Source: Bradyrhizobium genosp. L (GTDB taxonomy: Bacteria; Pseudomonadota; Alphaproteobacteria; Rhizobiales; Xanthobacteraceae). Taken from it: a stretch of 64,000 bases of DNA. The stretch spans positions 1,736,001-1,800,000 of the forward strand of contig NZ_CP061378.1 of assembly GCF_015624485.1 (NCBI RefSeq), read 5' to 3'. Below the pieces are notes generated by a model. That model did not search any database. It saw only the letters and a list, made by a program, of their open reading frames with translations, and was not told where the DNA came from. This document shows, piece by piece, positions 17,170-26,808 of this stretch. Position numbers and translations under genes: made by a program. The first letter of the stretch is position 1. Every line of letters begins with the position of its first letter.

Positions 17170-18150
17170 ATGCGTTTCATCGAAACCTGGACGCCCGCAA
17201 CCGTCGTCGCCACGCGCGATCTCACTGCCGGCATCCGCGAACTCCTGCTGCGTCCCGATCAATTCGCCGCCGCGCCCTATCTGGTCGGCAGCCACATCCA
17301 GGTCGGCGTCACCATCGCCGGCCGGCCCGAAACGCGCTGCTATTCGCTGGTCGGCGAGGTCGACGCGCAAGGCTACCGGATCGCGGTGCGCCGCGCGCCG
17401 GATAGCCGTGGCGGCTCCCGCTATATGTGGTCGCTGACGCCAGGCGCCCGCCTCAACATCACACGGCCGATCTCGCTGCTGGAGGTCGACTGGACACGCA
17501 GGCATTTCTGCCTGGTGGCCGGTGGCATCGGCATCACGCCGATCCTGGGCGCCGCGCAGGCGCTCATGCGCCGCAACGCCGACGTTACGCTGCATTATGC
17601 GGTGCGCTCGCGCGGCGATGCCGCCTATCTCGACGTGCTGGAAGCAACACTGGGTGATCGCCTGATCGTCCACGCCGCCGACCAGGGCCACAGGCTCGAT
17701 CTCGCCGCAGCGTTCGCGGCGCTGCCGGAGCGGACGATGACGCTGTTCTGCGGTCCGATGCGGATGCTGGAGGCGGCGCGCCGTGCCTGGGAAGCGGCGG
17801 GCCGGCCGATGACCGACCTGCGCTACGAGACCTTCGGATCGAGCGGATTGCTGCCGACCGAAACCTTCCGCGTGCGGCTGAGAGGGGAGGGCGTCGAGCT
17901 CGTGATCCCGCAGGACCGCTCGATGCTGGATGTGCTCAACGAGGCCGGCCATGAGGTGATGAGCGACTGCCGCCGCGGCGAATGCGGCGTCTGCGCGCTC
18001 GACGTGGTCGAGGTCGACGGCGAGATCGACCATCGCGACGTCTTCTTCAGCGGCCACCAGAAGCAAGAGAGCCGCAAGATCTGCGCCTGCGTGTCGCGCG
18101 CCCGCGGCACCATCACGGTCGATACGTTGCGCCGCGCCGACACGGTCTGA
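17170..18150 (+). CDS. vanB: Vanillate O-demethylase reductase-like flavoprotein
   Basis: This 326-residue iron-sulfur flavoprotein has a flavin-binding region (ETRCYSLVGEV), an NAD-binding region (CLVAGGIGITPILGAA and TLFCGPMRML) and a C-terminal plant-type [2Fe-2S] ferredoxin domain. The cluster cysteines are in CRRGECGVCALDVV with a last Cys in KICACV (about residues 266-304). It transfers electrons from NAD(P)H to the Rieske oxygenase. The ATG at 17170 overlaps an in-frame GTG at 17167; either is possible. It is the last gene of the vanA-vanR-vanB unit. Confidence 0.8.
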   Translation: MRFIETWTPATVVATRDLTAGIRELLLRPDQFAAAPYLVGSHIQVGVTIAGRPETRCYSLVGEVDAQGYRIAVRRAPDSRGGSRYMWSLTPGARLNITRPISLLEVDWTRRHFCLVAGGIGITPILGAAQALMRRNADVTLHYAVRSRGDAAYLDVLEATLGDRLIVHAADQGHRLDLAAAFAALPERTMTLFCGPMRMLEAARRAWEAAGRPMTDLRYETFGSSGLLPTETFRVRLRGEGVELVIPQDRSMLDVLNEAGHEVMSDCRRGECGVCALDVVEVDGEIDHRDVFFSGHQKQESRKICACVSRARGTITVDTLRRADTV

Positions 18151-18172
18151 CGGCCCCGCCACCTGCCGGACG

Positions 18173-20134
18173 CTATGCGGCGTGCACCGTATCCTGCGGC
18201 TTGTGGTCGAGCAGCGTGGAGATTTCGGCCGCCGTCATGGGACGGCCGATCAGATAGCCCTGGACTTCGTCGCAACTGGTCTGGCGCAGATATTCGAGCT
18301 GGTCCACGGTCTCGACGCCTTCGGCCACGACGCCGATCTGAAGATCCTGGGCCAAGGCGATCACCGACTTCACGATCGCGGCGCAGTCCGGCTGGGTCAG
18401 CATGTCGCGGATGAAGGACTGGTCGATCTTGATGCGGCTGAACGGCAGCTTGCGCAAATATGTCAGCGACGAGAAGCCGGTGCCGAAATCGTCGAGCGCA
18501 ACCGTCAGCCCCAGTTCGAGCAGCGCGTTGAGGATCGCGGGCGCCGATCCGTATTTCGAGATCAGCATCGATTCGGTGATCTCGATCTCGAGCCGATGTG
18601 GCGCGACCCTTGCTTCAGTCAGCGTCTGCACGATGGTCTGCAGGATGCCCGCATTCTGGAACTGGACCGCGGAAAAATTGACCGCGATCCGGACATCCTC
18701 CGGCCAGTGCGACAGCATCGCGCAGGCGCGGCGGATCACCCATTCGCCGAGCTGGTGGATCAGCCCGCTCTCTTCGGCGATCGGAATGAACACGCTCGGC
18801 GGGATCAGGCCGCGCGTCGGGTGCTGCCAGCGCAGCAGCGCCTCGAACCCGGTGATGCGGCCTTTGCGGAGGTCGAGGAACGGTTGGTAGACGAGGAACA
18901 GCTCGTTGGCCTCGACGGCGTGCTCGAGGTCGCGCTGCAACGCCCTGCGGTCGCGCGCCGACCGGTCGTCGCTCGCCTCGAAGAAGGAGATCGTGCCCGG
19001 TCCGGATTTCTTCGCCCGGTAGAGCGCGATGTCGACATGCTTGAGCAGCTCATGGGAGGTGGTGCCGTCGCGTGGCGCCAGCACGATGCCTATGCTGGTC
19101 GCGCCGGCGACCTCGCAGCCCTCGATCATGAACGGATCGGCGAATGCCGCGACGAAGCGCTCGGCGATCGCCAGCGCATCGTCGGGCCGCGTCAGGTTGG
19201 ACATGATCAGCGCGAATTCGTCGCCGCCGATCCGCGCTACATGCTCGGCCGCGCGCGTGCAGCGCTGCAGCCGGCTCGCGACCTGCACCAGGAATTCGTC
19301 GCCGGCCGGGCGGCCGAAACGGTCGTTGACCTCCTTGAAGCGGTCGAGATCGAGCAGCAGCACGGCGAACTCCTCGCCGGAGCGGGTGAGCCGGTTCAGC
19401 GCGCCGTTCAGCGCTTCATTGAAAGCGAAACGGTTCGGCAGATGCGTCAGCGGATCCTGCCGCACCGTGCGCTCGGCTTCGTGCTGGGAAATGATCCGCC
19501 GCCGGAACTCGAACGCGTTGACGAACACGCCGCGCAGCAGCACCAGCCCGTAGACGATGACGAGTACGGCTACCAGCAGGTAGACGAAATCGCCCTCATG
19601 GCCGAGGCAGATTGCGGTGCCGACGAAGATCGGCGCGGTGAATGCGAGTGCTGCGATCGGGATGGTCGAGAAGGCGAAGGCGCCGCCGGCGAGCATGCCG
19701 GCGCACAGGCAGGTGATCACCAGTTGCGCGCCGCTGGAAGCGTCGGCGAAGAAGGCGACCGGGACGATGCCCCAGGCCGTGCCCAGCGCCAGCGCGTTGC
19801 GCACCAGCCGGACCATGGTCCGGCGCGAGACGAATTGCGGCTTGGCGATCCGTCGCGAGGCGCGCGCCTGCAGGCCGAAGAACAGCGCCGCACAGCTCAC
19901 GCTCACCGCCCACACCAGCGCAAACGCCCAGTTGGCCGACGGCCACAGCGCGACCGCGAGCACCAGCGCGTTGCAGGCATTGGCGAGCATGATGCCGAAG
20001 GAGTAGCCGAGCACGAGCGAGATCTGCTCGGCGCGGATGTGGCCCGCAAGGGCGTCATCCGTCGATGGCGCACCGAACGCTGTCAGGTCGCCCGCGAACA
20101 GCTTCGCGACATATGAACTCAGGTACTTACGCAT
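18173..20134 (-). CDS. Multi-pass membrane GGDEF-EAL protein
   Basis: This 653-residue protein has an N-terminal region of about 215 residues with roughly six hydrophobic segments, then GGDEF (RIGGDEFALI near residue 302) and EAL (GFEALLRWQHP near residue 430) domains. The EAL catalytic segments are complete: EITESMLIS, DDFGTGFSSLTYL, IKIDQSF and AEGVET. The inhibitory RxxD of the GGDEF domain is changed to RAAE. The ATG at 20134 is preferred over a TTG at 20185. It is divergent from the ring-cleavage operon and convergent with vanB. Confidence 0.85.
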   Translation of the reverse strand: MRKYLSSYVAKLFAGDLTAFGAPSTDDALAGHIRAEQISLVLGYSFGIMLANACNALVLAVALWPSANWAFALVWAVSVSCAALFFGLQARASRRIAKPQFVSRRTMVRLVRNALALGTAWGIVPVAFFADASSGAQLVITCLCAGMLAGGAFAFSTIPIAALAFTAPIFVGTAICLGHEGDFVYLLVAVLVIVYGLVLLRGVFVNAFEFRRRIISQHEAERTVRQDPLTHLPNRFAFNEALNGALNRLTRSGEEFAVLLLDLDRFKEVNDRFGRPAGDEFLVQVASRLQRCTRAAEHVARIGGDEFALIMSNLTRPDDALAIAERFVAAFADPFMIEGCEVAGATSIGIVLAPRDGTTSHELLKHVDIALYRAKKSGPGTISFFEASDDRSARDRRALQRDLEHAVEANELFLVYQPFLDLRKGRITGFEALLRWQHPTRGLIPPSVFIPIAEESGLIHQLGEWVIRRACAMLSHWPEDVRIAVNFSAVQFQNAGILQTIVQTLTEARVAPHRLEIEITESMLISKYGSAPAILNALLELGLTVALDDFGTGFSSLTYLRKLPFSRIKIDQSFIRDMLTQPDCAAIVKSVIALAQDLQIGVVAEGVETVDQLEYLRQTSCDEVQGYLIGRPMTAAEISTLLDHKPQDTVHAA

Positions 20135-20413
20135 CCAGATACTTGCGCGATCGGGCCCGGTGCCGAACCGTAAAATTCCCCGCAAACCTTTGACAAACTA
20201 TGAATTTTAGAACCGATCGTGCCGCGGCCGGTGCGCGCAGGTCGGGTTCCAATCGGGGCCGTTGCCGACAACACGGCACAAATGAGTCGGGAGGGCGCCG
20301 CGGGCTTCATTGCCGCGGTGGGCTGCAAATGTTGCCGTCGGCCGGCCTGCTTGATCCGCTGTCGTTTTTTCGCAATGAGTTGGACTCCCGCGACGGCAAG
20401 CCAGAAGGTGCGC

Positions 20414-21409
20414 ATGAGCCTCCCGACCACGAACCATGATCCCGGGTTTCGCATCACGCGGGCCAGCCATGTCGTGCTTGATGTCCGCGACCTCGCGGCG
20501 AGCCGGCAGTTCTACGAAAAGGTGATCGGCCTGATCCTCACCGCGGAAGAGGGCGATGCACTGTACTTTCGCGGGGTTGAGGAGGCCTGTCATCACAGCC
20601 TTGTGTTGCGCAAGGGGAAAAGTCCGGCGTGTGCGCGGCTCGGCTTGCGGGTGTTCCAGGATGATGACCTCGACCGGCTGAAGGTGTTTTTCGAGGCGCA
20701 TGGATGTCGGGCCATTTGGGCAGAGCAGCCGCATCAGGGCCGCACCCTGCATGCGACCGATCCCGCCGGCACGCCGCTGGAATTCTGCGCGACCATGCCG
20801 GTTGAGCCACGCATGATCACCAAATTCAGCCGCCACGCCGGCGGCTCGGCGCTGCGGCTCGACCACTACCAGGTGCTGACACCGGAGGTGCGCAAGGCCT
20901 GCGCGTTCTACACCGCCGCCGGCTTCCGTCTGACCGAATATATCGCACCCGCTGATACCTTCGACCTGCGCGGCGTCTTCCTGCAGCGCAAGGGTAATCC
21001 GCACGACATCGTGTTCTTCAACGGCGCCGGCCCGCGGCTGCATCATTTCGCATTCCTCGCACCGGAGGTGCATCATCTGCTGCACGCCTGCGATCTCGCC
21101 GGTGAGCTGGGCTATGGCGCGTCGGTGGAGCGCGGCCCGGGGCGGCACGGGCCGGGGCACGCGATGTATGTTTATATGCGCGATCCCGACGGCCACAGGG
21201 TCGAGCTGTTCAACACCCACTACCAGACCATGGATATCGAGAACGAGCCGGTCGGCTGGGATCCGTCCGACCACACGCTCTCCTTCCCCTGGGGCCTGCC
21301 GGCGCGGCAGGCTTGGTTCGAGGAGGCGACGCCGTTCGCGGACGTTGCGGTCCGCGAGCCGCAGGTGAAGCCGAGGCCGCTGACGCTCGAAGCTTATCTT
21401 GCGAAGTAG
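20414..21409 (+). CDS. Extradiol ring-cleavage dioxygenase, catechol 2,3-dioxygenase-like (VOC fold)
   Basis: The protein is 331 residues with two vicinal-oxygen-chelate domains. The second domain contains the Fe(II) ligands of type I extradiol enzymes: His in LDHYQVLTPEV, His in LHHFAFLAPEV and Glu in DPDGHRVELF. The ATG at 20414 follows GAAGG, five bases upstream; upstream in-frame sequence is non-protein-like. It should cleave a catecholic ring adjacent to the hydroxyls. The next gene encodes an aromatic hydroxylase-type flavoprotein eight bases downstream, which could generate the substrate. The exact catechol is unknown. Confidence 0.8.
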   Translation: MSLPTTNHDPGFRITRASHVVLDVRDLAASRQFYEKVIGLILTAEEGDALYFRGVEEACHHSLVLRKGKSPACARLGLRVFQDDDLDRLKVFFEAHGCRAIWAEQPHQGRTLHATDPAGTPLEFCATMPVEPRMITKFSRHAGGSALRLDHYQVLTPEVRKACAFYTAAGFRLTEYIAPADTFDLRGVFLQRKGNPHDIVFFNGAGPRLHHFAFLAPEVHHLLHACDLAGELGYGASVERGPGRHGPGHAMYVYMRDPDGHRVELFNTHYQTMDIENEPVGWDPSDHTLSFPWGLPARQAWFEEATPFADVAVREPQVKPRPLTLEAYLAK

Positions 21410-21416
21410 CGTGTCG

Positions 21417-23000
21417 ATGTCAGCAGCGAACTCCACTTACGATGTCGCAATCGTCGGCCTCGGACCGGTCGGCGCCATCTTCGCCAATCTGCTCGCGAGC
21501 GGCGGGCTCAAGGTCGCGGTCGTCGAGCGGACCGCGGAGGTCTACGACAAGCCGCGCGCGATCACGCTCGACCACGAGGCGCTGCGGGTATTTCAGGCGA
21601 TCGGACTCGGCGATTTCATCGAGCAGGCGACCGCCCCGCATAACGGCTCGCACTTTCTCGGGGTCGACGGCGAGATCATCAAGAAGTTCGACCCGATGCC
21701 GCCGCCGCTGCCGCTCGGCTGGACCCCGAACGTCACCTTCGTGCAGCCCGAGGCCGAGCTGGCGCTGCGCGACCGGCTTGCCGAGCACGCCAATGCCGAC
21801 GTGCTTCTCTCCACGACTTGCGTCGCGGTGGCGCAGGATGACGATGCCGCAACCCTGATCGCCCGCCGCGAGTCCGGCGAGGACATCACCATCCGCGCGC
21901 GCTATCTGGTCGGCTGCGACGGCGCCAACAGCTTCGTGCGCAAGCAGCTCGGCGTCGGTCTCGAAGACCTTGCCTTCGACGAGTGGTGGATGGTGGTGGA
22001 TACGCTGACCAGCGACCCCGCCAAGCGGCCGGCCAAGGGTTTCCAGTATTGCTGGCCCCGGCGTCCCGGCACGTTCATCCCCGGCCCGCGCAATCTGCGG
22101 CGCTGGGAGATCAAGCTGTTGCCGGGCGAGGATCCCGAAGCTGCGGGGACACCGGAGAATGTCGAGAAGCTGCTGCAAGGCTTCACGGACATTTCCGACC
22201 TCACGATCTGGCGCTCGGCGGTCTATCGCTTCCACGCCTTGCTCGGGCAACGCTGGCGCGACCGCCGCGTGCTGTTGATGGGGGATGCCGTGCACCAGAC
22301 GCCGCCCTTCCTCGGGCAAGGCCTCTGCGCCGGCATCCGCGATGCGGTCAATCTTGCCTGGAAACTACGTCTCGTGTTGCGTGGGGACGCCGATGAGGCT
22401 TTGCTCGACAGCTATGAGATCGAGCGCAAGCCGCATGTCCGCGCCGTCGTCGCCAGCGCCAAGGAATTCGGCAAGATCATCGGCGAGCTCGATCCGGTCG
22501 TGGCCGCCGAGCGCGATGCGCGGCTGCGCGCCGATCTCAAGGCCGGCCGGGCGGAGACGATCAGGCAGAAATGCATTCCCGATCTGGTTTCCGGCCTGAT
22601 CGCGCGTGACGCCAAACTCGCCGGGCGGCTGTTCGTGCAACCGCATGTGCGCGCGCCGGATGGGCGCGATCGCCGTCTCGACGATCTCTTACGGAGCGAA
22701 TTTGCGATCGTGACGGCGGGGGCCGAGCCGATGGCGTGGCTGTCGGATGCATCATTGGCCGGCTGGCGACGGCTCGCCGGCGAGCGCGTCGTCATCGCGA
22801 CATCGGGGCAAAGCTGCGACGCGGATGGCGTCCTCACCGTGGTCGAGCGCGACGCGCTGTTCGCCGACTGGATGCGGGAGAATGCCGTCGCCGCGGTGAT
22901 CGTGCGGCCCGACCGCTACGTGTTCGGCGCCGCGACCAGCGCCGACGAGCTCAATATGCTTGTCGGGCAACTGCTCCAGAACCTCAGCGCAGGGCGCTAG
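21417..23000 (+). CDS. mhpA: FAD-dependent aromatic monooxygenase (3-(3-hydroxyphenyl)propionate hydroxylase-like)
   Basis: This 527-residue flavoprotein hydroxylase has the FAD GxGxxG loop (VAIVGLGPVGAIFANLL), the DG motif (CDGANSFVRKQLG) and the GD motif (LMGDAVHQTPPFLGQG). A C-terminal thioredoxin-like region, as in MhpA and phenol hydroxylases, completes it. It hydroxylates a phenolic ring with NAD(P)H and O2, feeding the ring-cleavage dioxygenase just upstream. A GTG at 21411 is an alternative start. The MhpA name is by family; the side chain on the substrate is not determined. Confidence 0.75.
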   Translation: MSAANSTYDVAIVGLGPVGAIFANLLASGGLKVAVVERTAEVYDKPRAITLDHEALRVFQAIGLGDFIEQATAPHNGSHFLGVDGEIIKKFDPMPPPLPLGWTPNVTFVQPEAELALRDRLAEHANADVLLSTTCVAVAQDDDAATLIARRESGEDITIRARYLVGCDGANSFVRKQLGVGLEDLAFDEWWMVVDTLTSDPAKRPAKGFQYCWPRRPGTFIPGPRNLRRWEIKLLPGEDPEAAGTPENVEKLLQGFTDISDLTIWRSAVYRFHALLGQRWRDRRVLLMGDAVHQTPPFLGQGLCAGIRDAVNLAWKLRLVLRGDADEALLDSYEIERKPHVRAVVASAKEFGKIIGELDPVVAAERDARLRADLKAGRAETIRQKCIPDLVSGLIARDAKLAGRLFVQPHVRAPDGRDRRLDDLLRSEFAIVTAGAEPMAWLSDASLAGWRRLAGERVVIATSGQSCDADGVLTVVERDALFADWMRENAVAAVIVRPDRYVFGAATSADELNMLVGQLLQNLSAGR

Positions 23001-23060
23001 CCTTTTCAAGTCGTCGCTTTGTCTGTACCACCGGGAAAAGACTTTCTCCGGGGGAAACCA

Positions 23061-24671
23061 GTGAACAACAATGATACCGCGGAATATGATTACGTCATCG
23101 TCGGTGCCGGCTCGGCCGGCTGCGTGCTCGCCAATCGCCTGAGCGCCGACGGCAAGCACACGGTGCTGCTGCTCGAGGCCGGGCCCGAGGACCGCAATAT
23201 CTGGATTCATATTCCGCTCGGCTACGGCAAGCTGTTCAAGGAAAAATCCGTCAACTGGATGTACCAGACCGAGCCCGAGCCCGGCCTGAACGGGCGGCAG
23301 GTGTTCCAGCCGCGCGGAAAAGTGCTTGGTGGCTCGAGCTCGATCAACGGCCTGCTCTATGTGCGCGGCCAGCACGAGGATTACGATCGGTGGCGGCAGC
23401 GCGGCAATGCCGGCTGGGGCTATGACGATGTGCTGCCCTATTTCAGGAAGGCCGAGGACCAGCAGCGCGGATCCGACAAATATCACGGCAGCGGCGGTCC
23501 GCTGCCGGTGTCGGACTGGCGGCATCACGATCCGCTGTCGGAGGCCTTCGTGCATGCCGCGGCCGAAGCCGGCATCCCCACCAATCCCGATTTCAACGGC
23601 GCGACCCAGGAGGGCGCCGGCTTCTTCCAGACCACGACGCGGCGCGGCCGGCGCGCCTCGACGGCGCGGTCCTATCTGCGTCCGGCGCTGACCCGCGGCA
23701 ATCTGCGCGTCGAGACCTCGGCGCTGGCGCAACGCATCCTGTTCGATGGCAAACGCGCCAGCGCGGTCGAATTCAAGCAGAATGGGCAACTGCGGAAAGC
23801 GAAGGCACGCCGCGAGGTGCTGGTGTCGAGCGGCGCGTACAACTCGCCGCAATTGCTGCAACTCTCCGGTGTCGGCCCGGCCGACCTGTTGAAGCAGCAC
23901 GGCATCGAAATCGTGCTCGACGCGCCCGGCGTCGGCAACGATCTGCAGGATCACATGCAGGTCCGCATCGTCACGCGATGCGCACAAACCATCACGCTCA
24001 ACGACGTCGTCAACAATCCGGTGCGTCGCGTCATGGCCGGCCTGCGCTACGCCGCGCTGCGCAAGGGCCCGCTGACGATCGCGGCCGGCACCTCCGGCGC
24101 GTTCTTCAAGACCAGCCCGCGGCTGGCCTCGCCCGACATCCAGATCCACTTCCTGCCGTTCTCGACCGACAAGATGGGCGAGAATTTGCATCCGTTCTCG
24201 GGCTTTACCGCATCGGTCTGCCAGCTGCGCCCGGAGAGCCGCGGCTCGCTGAAGATCAGGAGCGCGGACCCAAGCGCGCCGCCGGAAATCCGCATCAACT
24301 ATCTGGCGACCGAGACCGATCGTCGCGCCTTCATCGACGGCATCCGCATCCTGCGCAAGATCCTGGCGGCGCCGGCGCTGAAATCTTACGCGGTCGCTGA
24401 AGTCGATCCCGGCGCCAAGGTGGTCAGCGACGACGATCTGCTGGAGTTCTGCCGCCGCACCGGCAGCACGGTCTATCATCCGACCTCGACCTGCCGCATG
24501 GGCAACGATCCGCTCGCGGTGGTCGACCAGCGGCTCAAGGTGCGCGGCATCGAGGGCCTGCGCGTGATCGACGCCTCGATCATGCCGGACCTGATGTCGG
24601 GCAACACCAATGCACCGACGATCATGATCGCGGAAAAGGCGTCGGACATGATTCTGGAGGACGCGCGGTAG
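23061..24671 (+). CDS. GMC-family FAD oxidoreductase (choline/alcohol dehydrogenase-like)
   Basis: This 536-residue protein starts at a GTG placed by a strong GGGGGAAA at 23050-23057; no ATG is available nearby. It shows the GMC FAD motif [14 protein letters not shown], signature 1 ([18 protein letters not shown]), signature 2 ([17 protein letters not shown]), the active-site HPTSTCRMG and the C-terminal [14 protein letters not shown]. It oxidises an alcohol group, possibly an aliphatic or aryl alcohol. It follows the aromatic hydroxylase gene by 60 bp, so it may act in the same pathway. Confidence 0.85.
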   Translation: MNNNDTAEYDYVIVGAGSAGCVLANRLSADGKHTVLLLEAGPEDRNIWIHIPLGYGKLFKEKSVNWMYQTEPEPGLNGRQVFQPRGKVLGGSSSINGLLYVRGQHEDYDRWRQRGNAGWGYDDVLPYFRKAEDQQRGSDKYHGSGGPLPVSDWRHHDPLSEAFVHAAAEAGIPTNPDFNGATQEGAGFFQTTTRRGRRASTARSYLRPALTRGNLRVETSALAQRILFDGKRASAVEFKQNGQLRKAKARREVLVSSGAYNSPQLLQLSGVGPADLLKQHGIEIVLDAPGVGNDLQDHMQVRIVTRCAQTITLNDVVNNPVRRVMAGLRYAALRKGPLTIAAGTSGAFFKTSPRLASPDIQIHFLPFSTDKMGENLHPFSGFTASVCQLRPESRGSLKIRSADPSAPPEIRINYLATETDRRAFIDGIRILRKILAAPALKSYAVAEVDPGAKVVSDDDLLEFCRRTGSTVYHPTSTCRMGNDPLAVVDQRLKVRGIEGLRVIDASIMPDLMSGNTNAPTIMIAEKASDMILEDAR

Positions 24672-24704
24672 TCCGTCATCTTGAAGCGTGCACGGCGCCG
24701 CATT

Positions 24705-24840
24705 CTCCATTGTCGTCCCGGCGAAGGCCGGGACCCATACTCCGCAGCGGAAGTTGTGGGTGGGACTCGTCGTTCCACCGGCGCGCAACAATGACCATCG
24801 GTGGTTATGGGTCCCGGCCTTCGCCGGGACGACAATGGAG
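24705..24840. repeat. Perfect 35-bp inverted repeat element
   Basis: The arms 24705-24739 and 24806-24840 are exact reverse complements over 35 bases, separated by 66 bases. Each arm contains GTCCCGGC and GGCCGGGAC, so each also folds on itself. It lies between the convergent GMC and hemE genes. It looks like a dispersed intergenic palindrome, and could terminate transcription from both sides. There is no transposase. Confidence 0.8.
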
Positions 24841-24892
24841 TATATGGCGCCGTTCGCTCTTCAGGGTGACGGTGATGGAGTGGGGCTCAGCC

Positions 24893-25939
24893 TCACCCCC
24901 TATACGCCCGTACCCGCCTCACCATCTGCTCGACATGGGCGATCGGCGTTTCCGGCAGGATGCCGTGGCCGAGATTGAAGATCATCCGGCCCTTGCCGAA
25001 ATTCTCCAGCACGTCGTCGATCGCGCGGTCGAGCGCGGCGCCGCCGGTGATCAGGACCAGCGGATCGAGATTGCCCTGCACGGCGACGCGGCCCTGCACG
25101 CGCTCGCGGATCATCGCGGGCTCGGTGGTCCAGTCGATCGAGACCGCATCGACGCCGGTCTGCTCGACATAGGCCGGCAGCATGCCGCCGGCGCCGCGCG
25201 GAAAGCCGATGATCCTGGCATCCGGGAACTGCTTGCGTACGCCGGCCACGATGCGCTTTACCGGCTCGATCGACCAGCGTGCGAATTCGCGCGGCGGCAG
25301 CACGCCGGCCCAGGTGTCGAAGATCTGCAGGCAGTCGGCGCCGGCCTTGAGCTGGCCGACCAGATATTCGATCGAGTTCTCGACCAGCACGTCGATGATT
25401 TTGGCGAACGCCTCCGGATCGCGGTAGGCGAGCATCCGCGTCGGCGCCTGGTCCGGCGTGCTCTGTCCGGCCACCATGTAGGTCGCGACCGTCCACGGCG
25501 CGCCGCAGAAGCCGATCAGCGCGATCTCCGGCGCCAACTCGCGGCGGACCCGGCGCAGCGCCTCATAGACCGGCTCGAGCTTGGCGAAATCGGCTCGCGT
25601 CGCCAGCGTCGCGATCTGCTCGGGCGTTGCCAGCGGATCGAGCCGCGGCCCTTCGCCGGCCTCGAAGCGCACCGAGCGGCCGAGCGCGTAGGGGATCACC
25701 AGGATGTCGGAGAAGATGACCGCAGCATCGAAGTTGAACCTGCGTATCGGCTGCAGCGTGATCTCGGCGGCAAATTCGGGTGTGAAGCAGAGATCGAGGA
25801 AGCCGCCGGCCTTGGCACGCAGTGCGCGATATTCCGGTAGATAGCGGCCCGCCTGCCGCATCACCCAGAGCGGCGGCACCGCCTGGCGGCGGCCGGACAA
25901 TACCTCGATCAGCGGTTTGGTTGCGGTCGGCTGGGGCAA
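24893..25939 (-). CDS. hemE: Uroporphyrinogen decarboxylase
   Basis: This 348-residue enzyme of haem biosynthesis converts uroporphyrinogen III to coproporphyrinogen III in the cytoplasm. Signatures are [17 protein letters not shown] (residues 22-38), [12 protein letters not shown] with the catalytic Asp, [14 protein letters not shown], and [11 protein letters not shown] near the C-terminus. The length fits the family. The start is a TTG preceded by GGAA, chosen because it gives the expected distance to the first signature and no ATG or GTG lies nearby. It is a single gene here, not grouped with hemH or other haem genes. Confidence 0.92.
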   Translation of the reverse strand: MPQPTATKPLIEVLSGRRQAVPPLWVMRQAGRYLPEYRALRAKAGGFLDLCFTPEFAAEITLQPIRRFNFDAAVIFSDILVIPYALGRSVRFEAGEGPRLDPLATPEQIATLATRADFAKLEPVYEALRRVRRELAPEIALIGFCGAPWTVATYMVAGQSTPDQAPTRMLAYRDPEAFAKIIDVLVENSIEYLVGQLKAGADCLQIFDTWAGVLPPREFARWSIEPVKRIVAGVRKQFPDARIIGFPRGAGGMLPAYVEQTGVDAVSIDWTTEPAMIRERVQGRVAVQGNLDPLVLITGGAALDRAIDDVLENFGKGRMIFNLGHGILPETPIAHVEQMVRRVRAYRG

Positions 25940-26013
25940 GCGAGAAGTTCCTGATCACGGTCGAAATTCGCCCCCCTGATACACGGTGCGGCGCAATGGG
26001 CCAAGGCAGATCT

Positions 26014-26280
<267 letters not shown>

Positions 26281-26284
26281 CGAC

Positions 26285-26419
26285 ATGCAGAACGAATTCA
26301 ATCACGCCGCGAACGAACCGCCGCGCAGCGGTGCTTCGAAAGCGACATCGCCCATGATCTGGGGTGCCATCATCGCAGCGGGCGTTGCAACGGTACTGTG
26401 GCTTGCCCTGCACGCCTGA
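26285..26419 (+). CDS. 44-residue single-pass membrane protein
   Basis: A short open frame runs from ATG at 26285 to TGA at 26417-26419. The N-terminal 23 residues are polar. Residues about 24-43 (MIWGAIIAAGVATVLWLALH) form one hydrophobic helix. The gene starts four bases after the stop of the stress protein, so it is probably read from the same EcfG-type promoter by reinitiation; no strong independent ribosome binding site is seen. No homologue is recognised. Coding status rests on the tight coupling and the clean amphipathic-to-hydrophobic layout. Confidence 0.5.
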   Translation: MQNEFNHAANEPPRSGASKATSPMIWGAIIAAGVATVLWLALHA

Positions 26420-26445
26420 CGCGCGTGGCAGGGCATTGAACGCGA

Positions 26446-26736
26446 TTAGACCGGTCCGCGCTCGGGCCGATGCATGCGGTCGAACTCGAAGCTCACACCC
26501 AGCCGGCGCTCCAGCCGCCAGACCACCACACAGCGCCGCCGGATCGGCTCGCTCTCGATCTCGAGGTCGAACGCGAAGGGGATCGCCACGTCGCTTTCCA
26601 CGGCGAGCCCTGCGCCGCCGGTCGAGATATTGAGCACGACGCATCCGATGCTGGTGTCGCGGAAGAAGATCGTTCCGCGCTTCATCAGGATGGTCCGCTG
26701 ACTGTCCGTCTTGTACTTCTTGGTCGTCGTATTCAC
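26446..26736 (-). CDS. PilZ-domain protein with degenerate first motif
   Basis: This 96-residue protein is one PilZ domain. The second motif, NISTGGAGLAVE, is intact, but the expected RxxxR is replaced by QRTILMKRG with the arginines six apart, so c-di-GMP binding may be lost or weakened. The start is a GTG preceded by GGGGAAA, seven bases upstream. It is convergent with the small stress genes and lies downstream of the tadG-like gene in the same direction. Confidence 0.75.
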   Translation of the reverse strand: MNTTTKKYKTDSQRTILMKRGTIFFRDTSIGCVVLNISTGGAGLAVESDVAIPFAFDLEIESEPIRRRCVVVWRLERRLGVSFEFDRMHRPERGPV

Positions 26737-26808
26737 GGTTTTTTCCCCACCCCTAGCCCTCGTTCCCCCGCACCGTCGTCGCGCTTCAACCCGTCGCCGG
26801 ATGGTCCC

